DNA from: Rhodanobacteraceae bacterium
GTDB lineage: Bacteria > Pseudomonadota > Gammaproteobacteria > Xanthomonadales > Rhodanobacteraceae
Length of the DNA: 64,000 nucleotides
Reading direction: 5' to 3'
Assembly: GCA_009996615.1 (NCBI GenBank)
Contig: JAACZU010000016.1
Coordinates: 32,008 to 96,007, forward strand
Shown here: positions 1-10,854 of the stretch, piece after piece
Layout: each line of letters begins with the position of its first letter
Position numbering within the stretch: position 1 is the stretch's first letter
Made by a program: the position numbers and the translations under genes
The notes under the pieces: generated by a model
The model's input: the letters and a program-made list of their open reading frames with translations, nothing else
Told to the model about the DNA's origin: nothing
The model's database searches: none

Positions 1-533
1 ACCTGGATGTTCTCCCCGATCACGTCGGCATAGCGCTTGATGCCGAATGCCGAGCGCGGCAGCGTCGCGCTGGCCGAGAAGCCGGCCTTGCGCTTGAACG
101 CGTAAGGATCGGGCGCGATCAGGTTCAGCGTGAATGCGACGTCGACCGGCCGCGTCGTGCCGTGCAGGGTCAGGTCGCCGTGGATCACGCCGCGCTTCGC
201 ATCGATCTTCTCGACGCCGCGGCTGGTGTAGCGCGCGGTCGGCCAGCGCGCGGTATCGAGCAACTGGCCGGACTGGATCATCTCGTTCCACTTCGCATCG
301 CCCATGTCGACGCTGCTCAGGTCGATCTCGACGTCGACGCGGCTCGCGCTCCAGTCCTGTTCGTCGAACTGGAACCAGCCGTCCTTGATGCGCACGCGCC
401 CGAGCGGATGCGAAAAGCCCTGGTGATCGGTGCGGAACCAGACCTGCGAATGCACCGGATCGAAGCGGTAGGTGACCGGCGCGGCGGTGGCGAGGGCGGG
501 CAGGGCGAGCGTCAGCGCGGCGGCGTGGCGCAA
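1..533 (-). CDS. YceI family protein (C-terminus truncated by window edge)
   Basis: Reverse-strand translation ...APVTYRFDPVHSQVWFRTDHQGFSHPLGRVRIKDGWFQFDEQDW...DVAFTLNLIAPDPYAFKRKAGFSATATLPRSAFGIKRYADVIGENIQV is YceI-like; start codon uncertain (TTG near 533). Confidence 0.8.
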   Translation of the reverse strand, partial: MRHAAALTLALPALATAAPVTYRFDPVHSQVWFRTDHQGFSHPLGRVRIKDGWFQFDEQDWSASRVDVEIDLSSVDMGDAKWNEMIQSGQLLDTARWPTARYTSRGVEKIDAKRGVIHGDLTLHGTTRPVDVAFTLNLIAPDPYAFKRKAGFSASATLPRSAFGIKRYADVIGENIQ

Positions 534-574
534 CGACCACTGACGGAGGATTGCCTCGGCCGGTCCGGGGCGAA

Positions 575-618
575 CACCATCCCCACCCAACCCTCCCCTT
601 GAAGGGGAGGGCTGAAAG
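575..618. repeat. Palindromic intergenic repeat, family 2 (CATCCCCACCCAACCCTCCCCTTGAAGGGGAGGG)
   Basis: Near-identical sequence in inverted orientation at about 7697-7741; internal CCCTCCCCTT/GAAGGGGAGGG hairpin. Confidence 0.7.
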
Positions 619-737
619 CGTCGCGGCCACCTGCCGCGCGGTTTCAAGAGCAGCGATGTCGGCCGGTCGCGCATGTGGCCAGCTTGGCAAAAAGCCGGAA
701 TCCGCGCCACCGCCAAAAAGTGAACAGCGCGTTTCCG

Positions 738-2237
738 TCAGCGCGCGTCGGCGTCGCGCCCGCCGCTGCGCGCCGCCTCCAGCGCGAGCCGGGCGACACG
801 CTCGACGCGCTCGCGCGCCGGCTCGGCCAGCAGCGCACGCACGCGCGCCTCGATGTCGGCGGCATCGAGTTCGGCGCGCTCGGCCAGCGTCGCGGCCAGC
901 GCGCGGCCGAGGCTGTCGAACACCAGGCCATAGGCGATCGCGTGCAGCACGCCGCCGCCGAGCGTGCCGAGGCCGGGAAACGCCTTCAGCGCGTTGCCGG
1001 CGATCGCCAGCACGATCGCGGTCGTGTTGCGCACGGTCAGGCCGACGCGCGACAGCAGCGCCTCGACGTCGAGTTCGCGCACCGCGACGCTGTGGATGCG
1101 CGCCAGCTCGCGCACCAGCGCCGTGCCAAGCGCACCCTGGATCAGGATGTCGCTGCCCGGCGCGACCGCGGCGAGCGCGCCGACCACCGCGCGGCGCGTG
1201 TACTTGGCCACCGTCTCGGCCGACTCGCGCGCGGCGGTCGCGCGCGCGAGCTCGTCGCTGCGCCGGCCGACCTCGGCCAGCACCGCCGCCTCGCGCGCTG
1301 ATTCCAAGCCGGCCGCGCCGGGTGCGGTGACCTGACCGAGCGCTTCGAGCAACGCATCGATCTCGGGCGCGCGCTCGCGCTCGACCCGCTCGCGGCGGCC
1401 GTCGGCGAGCGTGCGTTCGTAGCGCTCGCGGCCGCCGGCGCTGAGCGCGACGATCGCGCGCGTGCGCTTGGCGTAGCGCTGCGCGAAGCGCTGCAGCAGC
1501 GCGGCGCGCTCGGTCTCGTCGTAGAGGTCGGCCTTGTTCAGCGCGAGCACCAGCGGCTTGCCGAAGCCGGCCAGCCAGTTCAGTTCGGCATCCTGCGCGC
1601 GCGTCAGGTCGGCCGCGGTCAGGTAGACCACCGCGTGCGCGCGCAGCGCCTCGTCGCGCGCGATCTGCGCGTGCAGCGCGCCGTCGACCTCGCCGCTGCC
1701 GGGCACGTCGGCGAGCACCAGCTCGCGCCCGTCCGGCAGCGTGCCGCGATACTGCGCGACCCGCTGCGTGGTGCCGCCGCGCACGTCGACGGCCGGCGCG
1801 GCATCCGGCGCCAGCGCGCGGATCAGGCTCGACTTGCCGGTCGAGATCTCGCCGAACAGCGCGACGTGCAGCTCGCCGCCGGCGCGACGGCGGTCGAGCT
1901 CGGCCAGCTCGGCCTCCAGCGCGGCGGTGTCGGCGCGGCGCTCGCGCAGCGTGGCCAGGCGCAGGTCGACCTCGCCGCGCGAAACCGGCATCGGCGCGGT
2001 CAGCGCAGTGCGCGCGGCCGGCCGCGCCAGTCGCCACAGCAGCCAGGCCAGTCCCCCGAACGCGGCGGCGGCCACGACCAGCAGCGGCAAACGCAGCCAC
2101 AGCGGCATCTCCGCGAGGCGCTGGTAGAACTCGAGCAGGCTGTTCAGCGTCGCCACCAGCAGCCCGAGCAGCAGCGCTGCGCCGAGCGCGAGCGCGGCGA
2201 GCAGGATCAGGCGGAGCGGCAGGCGCGGGGTCGGCAT
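738..2237 (-). CDS. Membrane-associated GTPase, Era-like G domain with DUF697-like C-terminus
   Basis: 499 aa ORF; P-loop GEISTGKSSL, DVPGSGE, NKAD motifs; N-terminal hydrophobic segments. Confidence 0.75.
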   Translation of the reverse strand: MPTPRLPLRLILLAALALGAALLLGLLVATLNSLLEFYQRLAEMPLWLRLPLLVVAAAAFGGLAWLLWRLARPAARTALTAPMPVSRGEVDLRLATLRERRADTAALEAELAELDRRRAGGELHVALFGEISTGKSSLIRALAPDAAPAVDVRGGTTQRVAQYRGTLPDGRELVLADVPGSGEVDGALHAQIARDEALRAHAVVYLTAADLTRAQDAELNWLAGFGKPLVLALNKADLYDETERAALLQRFAQRYAKRTRAIVALSAGGRERYERTLADGRRERVERERAPEIDALLEALGQVTAPGAAGLESAREAAVLAEVGRRSDELARATAARESAETVAKYTRRAVVGALAAVAPGSDILIQGALGTALVRELARIHSVAVRELDVEALLSRVGLTVRNTTAIVLAIAGNALKAFPGLGTLGGGVLHAIAYGLVFDSLGRALAATLAERAELDAADIEARVRALLAEPARERVERVARLALEAARSGGRDADAR

Positions 2238-2294
2238 CGGACGATTCTAGCCGCGACCCGGGCGAGCCGAGCGCCTTGGGGCAGGCTTGAGCAG

Positions 2295-2312
2295 CGCGGC
2301 TGAAGCCGCTCC
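2295..2312. repeat. Short palindromic repeat, family 4 (GGAGCGGCTTCAGCCGCG type, inverted)
   Basis: CGCGGCTGAAGCCGCTCC; same core in other orientation at 30955-30980 and a variant at 6498-6520. Confidence 0.6.
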
Positions 2313-2382
2313 GCCGCAGCATCGCCGTGCAGCCTCGCCCCATGCGTGGCAGTATGGCCGGCGGGAAAGGGGGGGGCTTGAG

Positions 2383-5300
2383 ATGCGCCGATTGCTCGCA
2401 TTGCCGCTGCTGGCTGCACTGGCGGCCTTTGCCGCGCCGCCGCCGGCGCCACCGCAGTTCATGCGGCTGGGCGTCGAGGACGGCCTGCCGTCGAGCGTGA
2501 CCTACAAGGTCACGCAGGATCAGGACGGCTTCCTCTGGTTCGGCACGCAGGATGGCCTGGCGCGCTACGACGGCGTCGGTTTCCGCGTGTTCCGGCACGA
2601 TCCGGCCGATCCCGCCTCGTTGCCCTCGAACGACATCTCCTCGATCCTGATCGACCGCCAGGGCCGGCTCTGGTGCGGCGGCGAGGCGTCCGGCCTGAAC
2701 CGGCTCGAAGCCGATGGCCAGACCTTCACGCACTGGCGCCACAAGGCCGGCGACCTCGGCACGCTCGGCAGCGACGACATCTTCGCATTGGCCGAGGACG
2801 CGTCCGGCGCGATCTGGGTCGGCACCTACCTCGGCGGCCTCAACCGCCTGCAGGATGACGGCAGTTTCCTGCACATCGACCACGACGCCGAAGACCCGGC
2901 CAGCCTGCGCTCGAGCACGGTCTATGCGCTGCACGCGGACCAGCGCGGACGCTTGTGGATCGGCACGGACGAGGGCCTGGACGTGCGCGAGCCGGACGGC
3001 CGCCTCGTGCACGTCGACTTGCCGCCGCTGGCCGAGCGTGGTGGTCCATCGGTCGTGATGGCGTTCCTCGACGAACCGGCCGGCAGCGTGCTCGTCGGCA
3101 CGGTCAAGGGACTGTTCCGCGTCGATGCCGGGCTGCGCTACCAGGGCGAACTCGCGCCGGCCACGCCGCCGCTGCGCGTATCGGCGCTGGCACATACCGA
3201 CGACGGCGCGTTGTGGGTCGGCACGTTGCGCGGACTCGCGCGGCTCGATGCGCGCGGGTTGCAGTCCTACCGTACCGACGCGATCGCGCCGGGTGCGTAC
3301 CCCGGCACGCGCACGATGAGCATCTTCAACGACGCCGAAGGAGGCGTCTGGTTTTCGCTGTACGACGGCGGCATCGCGCATCTGCCGCCGAATTGGCGCA
3401 ATTTCGCCACGTTCCGCAATATCCCGGGCGATGCCGCCAGCCTGTCGAACTCGCGCGTGCGCGCAGTCGGCATCGACGGCAGCCGCGCGATCTGGGTCGG
3501 CGGTGGCGACGAGAGCCTCGATCGCATCGACCGTGCCAGCGGCGCGGTCGAGCGCTGGGGCGAGCGCTTGCGCCTGGGTAATGCCCGCGTCGTCGCCGTG
3601 CTGCCGGATGGTGCTGATCACCTCTGGCTCGGTTCGCAGACCGCGTTGCGGCGCTACTCGCTGCGCACGTTCGAGCCGGTCGAACTGCCAAAGGACCTGG
3701 CCCGCGCCGACGCATTGCCACCGGGCATCTTCGAGCACCTGGTGCGCGCGCGCGACGGCAGCCTCTGGGTCGGGGCGCGCGGCGGTGGCGTCGCGCGCGT
3801 CGCCGGCGACCCCGCGCGCATCGTGGCGCGCTACCTGCCGGCCGAAAAGACGCTCGTTGACAGTGATATCACCGCACTGGTGCTCGACGCCGACGGACGG
3901 CCGTGGATCGCGACGGCGAGCGGCGTCGAGCGCCTCGACGCCACGACGGACCGGTTCGTCGTGGTCGACGGCCTGCCGCGCGAGGCGATCCACGCACTCG
4001 CATTCGCCGCGGACGGCACGCTATGGCTGCACCGGCTCGGCGCGCTCGAGCGCTGGCGCGTCGACGGCGCCACGCCGGTGCTGGCTCAACGCCTGGACGC
4101 CGCGCGGGGCTGGCCGAGCCTGCGGGCCCTCGCGTTGGCGGTGTCGGCGGACGATAGTGTCTGGGCGACCTCGCCGCGCGGCCTGTGGCGGGTCGACGGC
4201 GCGACGCAGGAAGTACGCCGCTTCGACGCGCGCGACGGCCTGCCGAGCCAGGAATTCCTGCCGACCGCACTGGCCGTCGCGCCGGACGGTACGCTGGTTG
4301 CCGGTACCGTCGGCGGCGCCGTGGCCATCGATCCGCTCGCGCTGAAGCTCGACACGCCGGCTCCCCCCTTGCGCGTTACGGCGGCGCACGTGCGCCGCGC
4401 CGGCGAATCGACGGCGCTGGACGCGGCAGCACCGATCCTGCTGCGCCACGACGACCTGGATTTCGGCGTCGAGGTGCGTGCGTTGTCCTATGCGAACCCG
4501 GCGGCCAACCGCTATCGCTTCCGCCTCGAGGGCTTCGACGACGACTGGCTCGACAGCGCGCGTGGCGAGCGCCTGTGGTCGAGCCTGCCAGCGGGCAGCT
4601 ATCGCCTGCGCGTGCGTGCCGCGAACGCAGCCGGCGTGTGGGGCGAGCTGGCAACGCCCCTGTCGATCACGGTGTCGCATCCGCCGTGGGCGACGCCGCA
4701 GGCACGGGTGTTGTATGCATTTGCCGCACTGCTGGCGGTCGCGTTGTTGCTGCGCGCCTACCGGGCGCGCGTGCGCCGCCGCCACGCGCTCGCGCTGGTC
4801 GAGGCGAAGTCGGCCTTCCTGGCGACGATGAGTCACGAGATCCGCACGCCGATGACCGGCGTGCTCGGCATGAGCGAGCTGCTGCTCGGCACCGCGCTCG
4901 ATGAGCGCCAGCGCGGCTATGCGCAGGCGATCCAGCAGTCCGGCGAGCTGATGCTGCGCGTGATCAACGACAGCCTCGACCTCGCACGCATCGAGGCCGG
5001 CAAGCTCGCGCTCGAACAGTCACCGTTCGACCCGGCGGCGCTGGCGCGCGAGGCCGCCGCGTTGCAGCGGCCGCTGGCCGAGCGCAAGGGGCTGCAACTC
5101 GTCGTCGAGATCGCCACCGACGTGCCCGCGCAAGTGCTCGGCGACGCCGTGCGCGTGAAGCAGATCCTGCTCAACCTGGTCGGCAATGCATTGAAGTTTA
5201 CCGAGCGCGGCGGCGTCACCTTGCGCCTGACACGCGCGCCGTCCGGCGGCCTGCGCTACGCCGTCGTCGACAGCGGCCCCGGCATGAGCGAGGCGTTGCG

Positions 5301-5976
5301 CGCGCGGCTGTTCGGCCGTTTCGAGCAGGATGTGGATGCCGCACGCCGGCACGGCGGCAGCGGCCTGGGTTTGGCGATCTGCCACGAGCTGGTGCAGCTG
5401 ATGGGCGGCCAGATCGACGTCGCCAGCCGACTCGGCGAGGGCAGTACGTTCACGGTCGACCTGCCGCTGGAGGTCGCGGTGGCATCCTCGGTCATGCCAC
5501 CGGCGCCGCTGACGCCGGCCACGTCGGCCCTGCGCGTGCTGCTGGTCGAGGACGATGCAACCGTCGCCGAGGTTATCGGTGGCTTGCTCGCCCAGCTGGG
5601 TCATCGCACCGTGCACGTACCAAACGGCCTTGCCGCGCTGGCCGAACTCCGCGGAGCCGATGCCACCAACTCGCGGGATGGACCGTTCGACGCGGCGCTG
5701 CTCGACCTCGACCTGCCGGGCGTCGATGGCCTGCAGCTGGCGCGCATGATCCGCGCCAGCGGCTACCCGCAGCTGCCGCTTGTCGCGGTCACCGCACGCT
5801 CGGTCGGCGACGAGGAGGTGCTGATCCGTTCGGCCGGCATGCAGGCGTTGCTGCGCAAGCCGCTGACGATCGCGCTGCTGCGCAGGACGCTGGCGGCCCT
5901 GGCCGATGCGCGCGACAAGGGCGCGGCCGCCGCCCGCGGCGGCTCAGCCGACCGGCAGCGAGAGCAGCGGGCGTGA
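2383..5976 (+). CDS. Hybrid two-component sensor: periplasmic beta-propeller, Y_Y_Y domain, TM, HisKA/HATPase, receiver domain
   Basis: Signal peptide [19 protein letters not shown]; repeated DGxLWVGT-type propeller blades; H-box [32 protein letters not shown]; receiver [26 protein letters not shown]. Confidence 0.9.
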   Translation: MRRLLALPLLAALAAFAAPPPAPPQFMRLGVEDGLPSSVTYKVTQDQDGFLWFGTQDGLARYDGVGFRVFRHDPADPASLPSNDISSILIDRQGRLWCGGEASGLNRLEADGQTFTHWRHKAGDLGTLGSDDIFALAEDASGAIWVGTYLGGLNRLQDDGSFLHIDHDAEDPASLRSSTVYALHADQRGRLWIGTDEGLDVREPDGRLVHVDLPPLAERGGPSVVMAFLDEPAGSVLVGTVKGLFRVDAGLRYQGELAPATPPLRVSALAHTDDGALWVGTLRGLARLDARGLQSYRTDAIAPGAYPGTRTMSIFNDAEGGVWFSLYDGGIAHLPPNWRNFATFRNIPGDAASLSNSRVRAVGIDGSRAIWVGGGDESLDRIDRASGAVERWGERLRLGNARVVAVLPDGADHLWLGSQTALRRYSLRTFEPVELPKDLARADALPPGIFEHLVRARDGSLWVGARGGGVARVAGDPARIVARYLPAEKTLVDSDITALVLDADGRPWIATASGVERLDATTDRFVVVDGLPREAIHALAFAADGTLWLHRLGALERWRVDGATPVLAQRLDAARGWPSLRALALAVSADDSVWATSPRGLWRVDGATQEVRRFDARDGLPSQEFLPTALAVAPDGTLVAGTVGGAVAIDPLALKLDTPAPPLRVTAAHVRRAGESTALDAAAPILLRHDDLDFGVEVRALSYANPAANRYRFRLEGFDDDWLDSARGERLWSSLPAGSYRLRVRAANAAGVWGELATPLSITVSHPPWATPQARVLYAFAALLAVALLLRAYRARVRRRHALALVEAKSAFLATMSHEIRTPMTGVLGMSELLLGTALDERQRGYAQAIQQSGELMLRVINDSLDLARIEAGKLALEQSPFDPAALAREAAALQRPLAERKGLQLVVEIATDVPAQVLGDAVRVKQILLNLVGNALKFTERGGVTLRLTRAPSGGLRYAVVDSGPGMSEALRARLFGRFEQDVDAARRHGGSGLGLAICHELVQLMGGQIDVASRLGEGSTFTVDLPLEVAVASSVMPPAPLTPATSALRVLLVEDDATVAEVIGGLLAQLGHRTVHVPNGLAALAELRGADATNSRDGPFDAALLDLDLPGVDGLQLARMIRASGYPQLPLVAVTARSVGDEEVLIRSAGMQALLRKPLTIALLRRTLAALADARDKGAAAARGGSADRQREQRA

Positions 5977-6390
5977 CCAGCTGACGCGGCCGGTCGGTGG
6001 CCGTGTGCCGACGCGTTCGGCGCCCATGCGCAGGTAGAACGCCTCGGCCGGCGGATGCGCGACGATCGCGATGCGCGCGATGCCGAGCGCGCGCGCCTGC
6101 CCGCGCAGGTGGTCGAGCAGCCGCGCGCCGAGGCGCCGTCCCTGCGCCTCGTCGCGGACGAACAGCAGGTCGAGCTCGGGCGCCGCCGGCACGCCACGCA
6201 GCGAGTAGAAGCCGAGGATGCGGCCATCCTGCTCGGCGACGAACACGAGGTCCGCCTCGACCTGCGCCGGCGTGACGGCGTAGCCGTGCAGGATCGCCGC
6301 GTAGTCGCCGCGGTACGCGCTCGAGGCGTGCATCAGTTCGGTGAGCTGCGCGCAGTCTTCGCGGGTCGCGCTGCGGATGGTCGGATCCAT
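5944..6390 (-). CDS. GNAT family N-acetyltransferase
   Basis: [23 protein letters not shown]...[60 protein letters not shown] motif A. Confidence 0.85.
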   Translation of the reverse strand: MDPTIRSATREDCAQLTELMHASSAYRGDYAAILHGYAVTPAQVEADLVFVAEQDGRILGFYSLRGVPAAPELDLLFVRDEAQGRRLGARLLDHLRGQARALGIARIAIVAHPPAEAFYLRMGAERVGTRPPTGRVSWSRPLLSLPVG

Positions 6391-6497
6391 GGGAGCTTTG
6401 CGTTGCGCTGCTTTCAAGCCATCCCCTTCACGGGTAGGGCGGGGATGGGGTTCGGTGTTCGCGTTGCCGCTTCCGCGAAAACCGACCCGGCGCGTAG

Positions 6498-6520
6498 TGG
6501 GAGCGGCGGAAGCCGCGATG
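6498..6520. repeat. Short palindromic repeat, family 4 variant
   Basis: TGGGAGCGGCGGAAGCCGCGATG; compare 30955-30980. Confidence 0.5.
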
Positions 6521-6572
6521 CTTTTCAGCCTCCGGCCCAAAGGCATCGCGCCTGCCGGCGCGCCCACACACA

Positions 6573-7634
6573 TCAGCCGCGACGGCTGAACTCGTGCACC
6601 GCGTCGACCAGCACCGCGACGTGCTCGGGCGGGATGTCCGGGGTGATGCCGTGGCCGAGGTTGAACACGTGGCCGGGGTGCGGGCCGAACGCGTCGAGCA
6701 CGGCGCGCGCCTGCGCGCGGATCGCGTCCGGGCTGGCCGCGAGCACGGCCGGGTCGAGGTTGCCCTGCAGCGCGACGCGCTCGCCGACGCGTGCGCGCGC
6801 CTCGCCGATGTCGATCGTCCAGTCGACGCCGAGCGCGTTGCAGCCGGTCGCGGCGAGCGCCTCGAGGTGCGCGTTGGCGCCCTTGGAGAACAGGATCAGC
6901 GGCACGTCGCGCGTGGCCGCTTCGGCCTTCAGGCGCGCGACGATCTCGCCGAGCCAGCGCAGCGAGAACTCGCGGAATGCCGCCGGCGCGAGCAGGCCGC
7001 CCCAGGTGTCGAACACCATCAGCGCCTGCGCGCCGGCCGCGACCTGCGCGGCGAGGTAGCTCGCCACCGCCTGTGCGAGCGTGTCGAGCAGGCGGTGCAT
7101 CGTCGCCGCGTCCTCCAGCGCGAGCGCCTTCGCGCGCGCGAAGCTTGACGAGCCGCCGCCCTCGATCATGTAGCAGGCCAGCGTCCACGGGCTGCCGGAG
7201 AATCCGATCAGCGGCACGCGCTCGTTGAGCTCGCGGCGGATCAGGCGCACCGCGTCCATCACGTAGCGCAGCTCGCTCTCCGGGTCGGGCACGCCGAGCC
7301 GGTCGATGTCGGCCACGCTGCGCAGTGGCGCCTTGAACTTGGGGCCCTCGCCTTCGACGAAGTGCAGGCCCAGGCCCATCGCATCCGGAATCGTCAGGAT
7401 GTCGGAGAACAGGATCGCCGCGTCGAGCGCGAAGCGCGCCAGCGGCTGCAGGGTGACCTCGCAGGCCAGTTCCGGCGTCTGCGCCAGCCCCATGAAACTG
7501 CCGGCGCGCGCGCGCGTGGCGCGATACTCGGGCAGGTAGCGGCCAGCCTGGCGCATGATCCAGACCGGCGTCATGTCGACCGGCTCGCGGCGCAGCGCGC
7601 GCAGGAAGCGGTGATCGGGAGTGGCTACGGACAT
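6573..7634 (-). CDS. hemE: Uroporphyrinogen decarboxylase
   Basis: 353 aa; [70 protein letters not shown]. Confidence 0.97.
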   Translation of the reverse strand: MSVATPDHRFLRALRREPVDMTPVWIMRQAGRYLPEYRATRARAGSFMGLAQTPELACEVTLQPLARFALDAAILFSDILTIPDAMGLGLHFVEGEGPKFKAPLRSVADIDRLGVPDPESELRYVMDAVRLIRRELNERVPLIGFSGSPWTLACYMIEGGGSSSFARAKALALEDAATMHRLLDTLAQAVASYLAAQVAAGAQALMVFDTWGGLLAPAAFREFSLRWLGEIVARLKAEAATRDVPLILFSKGANAHLEALAATGCNALGVDWTIDIGEARARVGERVALQGNLDPAVLAASPDAIRAQARAVLDAFGPHPGHVFNLGHGITPDIPPEHVAVLVDAVHEFSRRG

Positions 7635-7696
7635 GACGGCTCGCCTCGACTAGGGGGGAAGGGGTTCCGGAAGCGCTGCGCCTTGCTGCGCTGCTC

Positions 7697-7741
7697 TTGA
7701 GCCCTCCCCTTCAACGGGAGGGTTGGGTGGGGATGGTGTTG
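7697..7741. repeat. Palindromic intergenic repeat, family 2
   Basis: GCCCTCCCCTTCAACGGGAGGGTTGGGTGGGGATGGTG, inverted copy of the 575-618 repeat. Confidence 0.7.
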
Positions 7742-7843
7742 CTGGCGCGCATCCCTTGTTGCGAAATCCGCCCCGCGTCCCCGCGTTCGGGCGCCCACCG
7801 CCGCTCAAAGGGAGCCGGAAAAAGCAGCACGCTCCTGCGCACC

Positions 7844-8104
7844 TCAGCCGGCATGCGGCCCCTCGAAGCCCTGGCTGAACATGACCTGGAAGCCACGCTT
7901 GAGCTGCGCGTCGCGCGCGCGCTCGAACGCATTCAGTGCGGCATCGCGTTCCAGGTACAGTTCGCGCCGGCTGCTCGAGCGGCTGCCTTGCTGGCCCCAT
8001 TCACGGAACAGCGTCCAGCCGCCCAGCAGATCCTGCTGCAGCACGAGCTGGTAGAAGCGCGGCGCATCGGCGCCGGCGGGTCGGGTTTGCATGAAGACGC
8101 GCAT
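7844..8104 (-). CDS. Small single-domain WGR-like protein
   Basis: MRVFMQTRPAGADAPRFYQLVLQQDLLGGWTLFREWGQQGSRSSSRRELYLERDAALNAFERARDAQLKRGFQ; WGR-domain pattern. Confidence 0.75.
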   Translation of the reverse strand: MRVFMQTRPAGADAPRFYQLVLQQDLLGGWTLFREWGQQGSRSSSRRELYLERDAALNAFERARDAQLKRGFQVMFSQGFEGPHAG

Positions 8105-8220
8105 GGTGAACCCCGGATTGTAGCTTCCCCGCGTGGCCAGCGGTGAACCGCATGCGCCACGTTCACGGCGTCCGCGCCACACGCTATGCTGGCCGGACAT
8201 CAAACCCTGGGGAGGGGACC

Positions 8221-10629
8221 ATGAGTGTGTCGCGAGGAAGGACCGCAGCGCTGGTCGCTGCGGCTGTGGGAAGCGTGTGTGTTTCGGCCGGCGGCTGGGC
8301 GCAGGCGCAGGAGGCAGGTACCGATCCAGCCGCGGCGGACGAGCAGGCGACCCGGCTCGAAGGCGTGACGGTGATCGGTTCGCGCCGCTACGAGCGTGCC
8401 TCCGATACCGAGACGCCGGTGCCGGTCGATACGCTGCCAATGACCAAGGCGGCCGAGCAGGCGCCGACCTTCGATCTGGCGCAGACGCTGCAGTACACGG
8501 CGCCATCGCTGATCTCGGGGCGCCAGACCGGCGCCGACAACGCCGACTCGGTCGATTCGGCTGCGCTGCGCGGCCTCGGCTCGGACCAGACCCTGGTGCT
8601 GGTCAACGGCAAGCGCCTGCATTCGACCGCGCTGGTCAACCTGTTCGGCGCGCGCAACCGCGGCAATACCGGCACCGACCTCAACACGATCCCGCTGCTG
8701 GCGATCGACCGCGTCGAGATCCTGCGCGACGGCGCCGCCGCGCAGTACGGCTCCGACGCGATCGCCGGCGTGATGAACATCGCGCTCAAGCGCCGCCCCG
8801 GCTGCGAGGGCGTGGCCGGCTATGGCCAGTACACGCGCGGCGACGGCGAGAACTGGCTCGCCTCGGGTTACTGCGGCTTCAAGGTCGGCAACGACGGCAT
8901 CGTCGCGCTGACCGCCGAATACCTCGACCGCGGCCGCTCCAATCGCACCACCGCGGCCGATCCGCTGCGCATCATCGGCGACACCGCGGTCAAGAACGGC
9001 ACCGTCTACTTCAACGGCGAGATCCCGTTCGCCAATGGCCTGCACTTCTACTTCGACGGCGGCCTGCAGAACCGAGATGCGTCCTCGGCCGCGTTCGCGC
9101 GCGGCGGCATCGGCTCGGACGACATCCCCTCGCGCAACTCCGCCGCGATGTACCCGGACGGCTTCGTGCCGTTCATCGATCCGTACATCCAGGATCGCCA
9201 CGGCACCGCCGGGGTGTGGTGGATGTGGAACGACTGGCGCGTGGATGCGTCGCAGACGCTCGGCTACAACAAGCTGATCGACACGATCCGCCACACGCTC
9301 AACGCCTCGATCGCGAACTACGATCTCGAGCACGGCGGCCGCGGCATCAGCCCCGACCACTTCAATGCCGGCGGCTTCTCGTTCGCGCAGGCGACCACCA
9401 ACCTCGACTTCGCGCGCTTCTTCGACGGCTGGCTGCACGGCGTCAACGTCGCGTTCGGCGGCGAGTTCCGCCACGAGAACTACCAGATCTTCGCCGGCGA
9501 ACCGGGCTCGTACATCGACGCGGACGGCCCCGGCGGCGGCAACGCCGGCAGCCAGGGCTTCCCCGGCTTCCAGCCGGCCGACGCGACCGACAAGAGCCGC
9601 AACAGCTGGGCCGTCTACGGCGACGTCGAGATCGACTGGACCGACCGCTTCATGACCGACCAGGCCGTGCGCCACGAGCACTACAGCGATTTCGGCTCGA
9701 CCACGATCGGCAAGCTGGCCGGCGCCTACCGCGTCACCGACGGCTTCCTGCTGCGCGGCTCGCTCAGCACCGGCTTCCGCGCGCCGTCGCTGCAGCAGCG
9801 CTACTTCTCCTCGACCTTCACCGACTTCATCAGCGGCGTGCCGGTCGACGTCGTGCTGGCGCCGAATGGCGGCGCGATCGCGCGCGCGGCCGGCATTCCG
9901 GACCTGAAGCAGGAAAAATCCAGGAGCGCCACGCTCGGCTTCACCTGGAAACCGCTCGACAACGTCTCGGTCACGCTCGACGGCTACCGCATCGACATCG
10001 ACGACCGCATCGTGCTGAGCGGGCGCTTCGATACCTCCGACCCGGACATCGGTGCGATCCTCGAGCAGCTGGGCGTCGGCGAGGCGCAGTTCTTCGTCAA
10101 CTCGGTCGACACGCGCACGCAGGGCATCGACCTGACCGTCAACCACACCACCAGCCTCGGCGACGGCGAACTGGCCAGCTACCTCGCGTTCAACCATGGC
10201 ACCACCAAGGTGCGCGCGGTGCACACGCCGCCATCGCTGGTCGGGCGCGAGGATTCGCTGCTCGGCGAGCGCGACCGCCTGTTCATCGAGGACGGCGCAC
10301 CGCACTCGAAGGCGGTGCTCGGCTTCGACTACACGCTCGGCAAGTGGGACACGAACTTCAAGATCATCTACTTCGGCCCGATGACGCTGGGCACGTTCTC
10401 CGGCCCGCCGGTGCCGAACCAGCACTACTCGGACAAGACCTCGGCCGACGTCAGCGTGACCTACAGCTTCACCGAGGACACCAAGCTGACGGTCGGCGGC
10501 GCCAACATCCTCGACAAGTTCCCGACCCGGCAGGACCCGGACGAGACCGACAACGGCTTCAAGTACGAGGCGGTGCAGTTCGGCCTGAACGGCGCGGCGT
10601 GGTTCGTGCGGCTGGCGCACAGGTTCTGA
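8221..10629 (+). CDS. TonB-dependent outer membrane receptor
   Basis: Signal peptide; plug LEGVTVIGSRR..VEILRDGAAAQYGSDAIAGVMNI; GFRAPSLQQRY; C-terminal WFVRLAHRF. Confidence 0.93.
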   Translation: MSVSRGRTAALVAAAVGSVCVSAGGWAQAQEAGTDPAAADEQATRLEGVTVIGSRRYERASDTETPVPVDTLPMTKAAEQAPTFDLAQTLQYTAPSLISGRQTGADNADSVDSAALRGLGSDQTLVLVNGKRLHSTALVNLFGARNRGNTGTDLNTIPLLAIDRVEILRDGAAAQYGSDAIAGVMNIALKRRPGCEGVAGYGQYTRGDGENWLASGYCGFKVGNDGIVALTAEYLDRGRSNRTTAADPLRIIGDTAVKNGTVYFNGEIPFANGLHFYFDGGLQNRDASSAAFARGGIGSDDIPSRNSAAMYPDGFVPFIDPYIQDRHGTAGVWWMWNDWRVDASQTLGYNKLIDTIRHTLNASIANYDLEHGGRGISPDHFNAGGFSFAQATTNLDFARFFDGWLHGVNVAFGGEFRHENYQIFAGEPGSYIDADGPGGGNAGSQGFPGFQPADATDKSRNSWAVYGDVEIDWTDRFMTDQAVRHEHYSDFGSTTIGKLAGAYRVTDGFLLRGSLSTGFRAPSLQQRYFSSTFTDFISGVPVDVVLAPNGGAIARAAGIPDLKQEKSRSATLGFTWKPLDNVSVTLDGYRIDIDDRIVLSGRFDTSDPDIGAILEQLGVGEAQFFVNSVDTRTQGIDLTVNHTTSLGDGELASYLAFNHGTTKVRAVHTPPSLVGREDSLLGERDRLFIEDGAPHSKAVLGFDYTLGKWDTNFKIIYFGPMTLGTFSGPPVPNQHYSDKTSADVSVTYSFTEDTKLTVGGANILDKFPTRQDPDETDNGFKYEAVQFGLNGAAWFVRLAHRF

Positions 10630-10785
10630 AGAAGCCGCGATTGGGACTGCGAAGGCAGGATGCCGTAGCGAACGGCGAAGCCGGCCCGCAGGGCGAGCCG
10701 CGGAGGCGGCGAGTCATTTGGGATTGGGTAAGGCGGGTCCGGTCTGCTCCACGGGGGCCGGACATTCGCTCTCGCACCTCAGCCC

Positions 10786-10823
10786 GTAGGGTGGGACGCA
10801 GCCGCGCAGCGGCGAGTCCCACC
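10786..10823. repeat. Palindromic repeat, family 3 (GTAGGGTGGGACGCAGCCGCG...GGCGAGTCCCACC)
   Basis: Shares GGTGGGAC.../...GTCCCACC arms with 17304-17370, 17441-17507 and 52532-52569. Confidence 0.7.
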
Positions 10824-10854
10824 GCCCGCATGTCACGGCGGCGCGATGCGCGCC

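Noticed and set aside
8200-10620. 806-aa minus-strand ORF antisense to the TonB receptor
   Set aside because: High-GC antisense open frame; compositionally biased (Ala/Arg/Val/Asp) with no recognisable domain; the + strand has a full TonB receptor.
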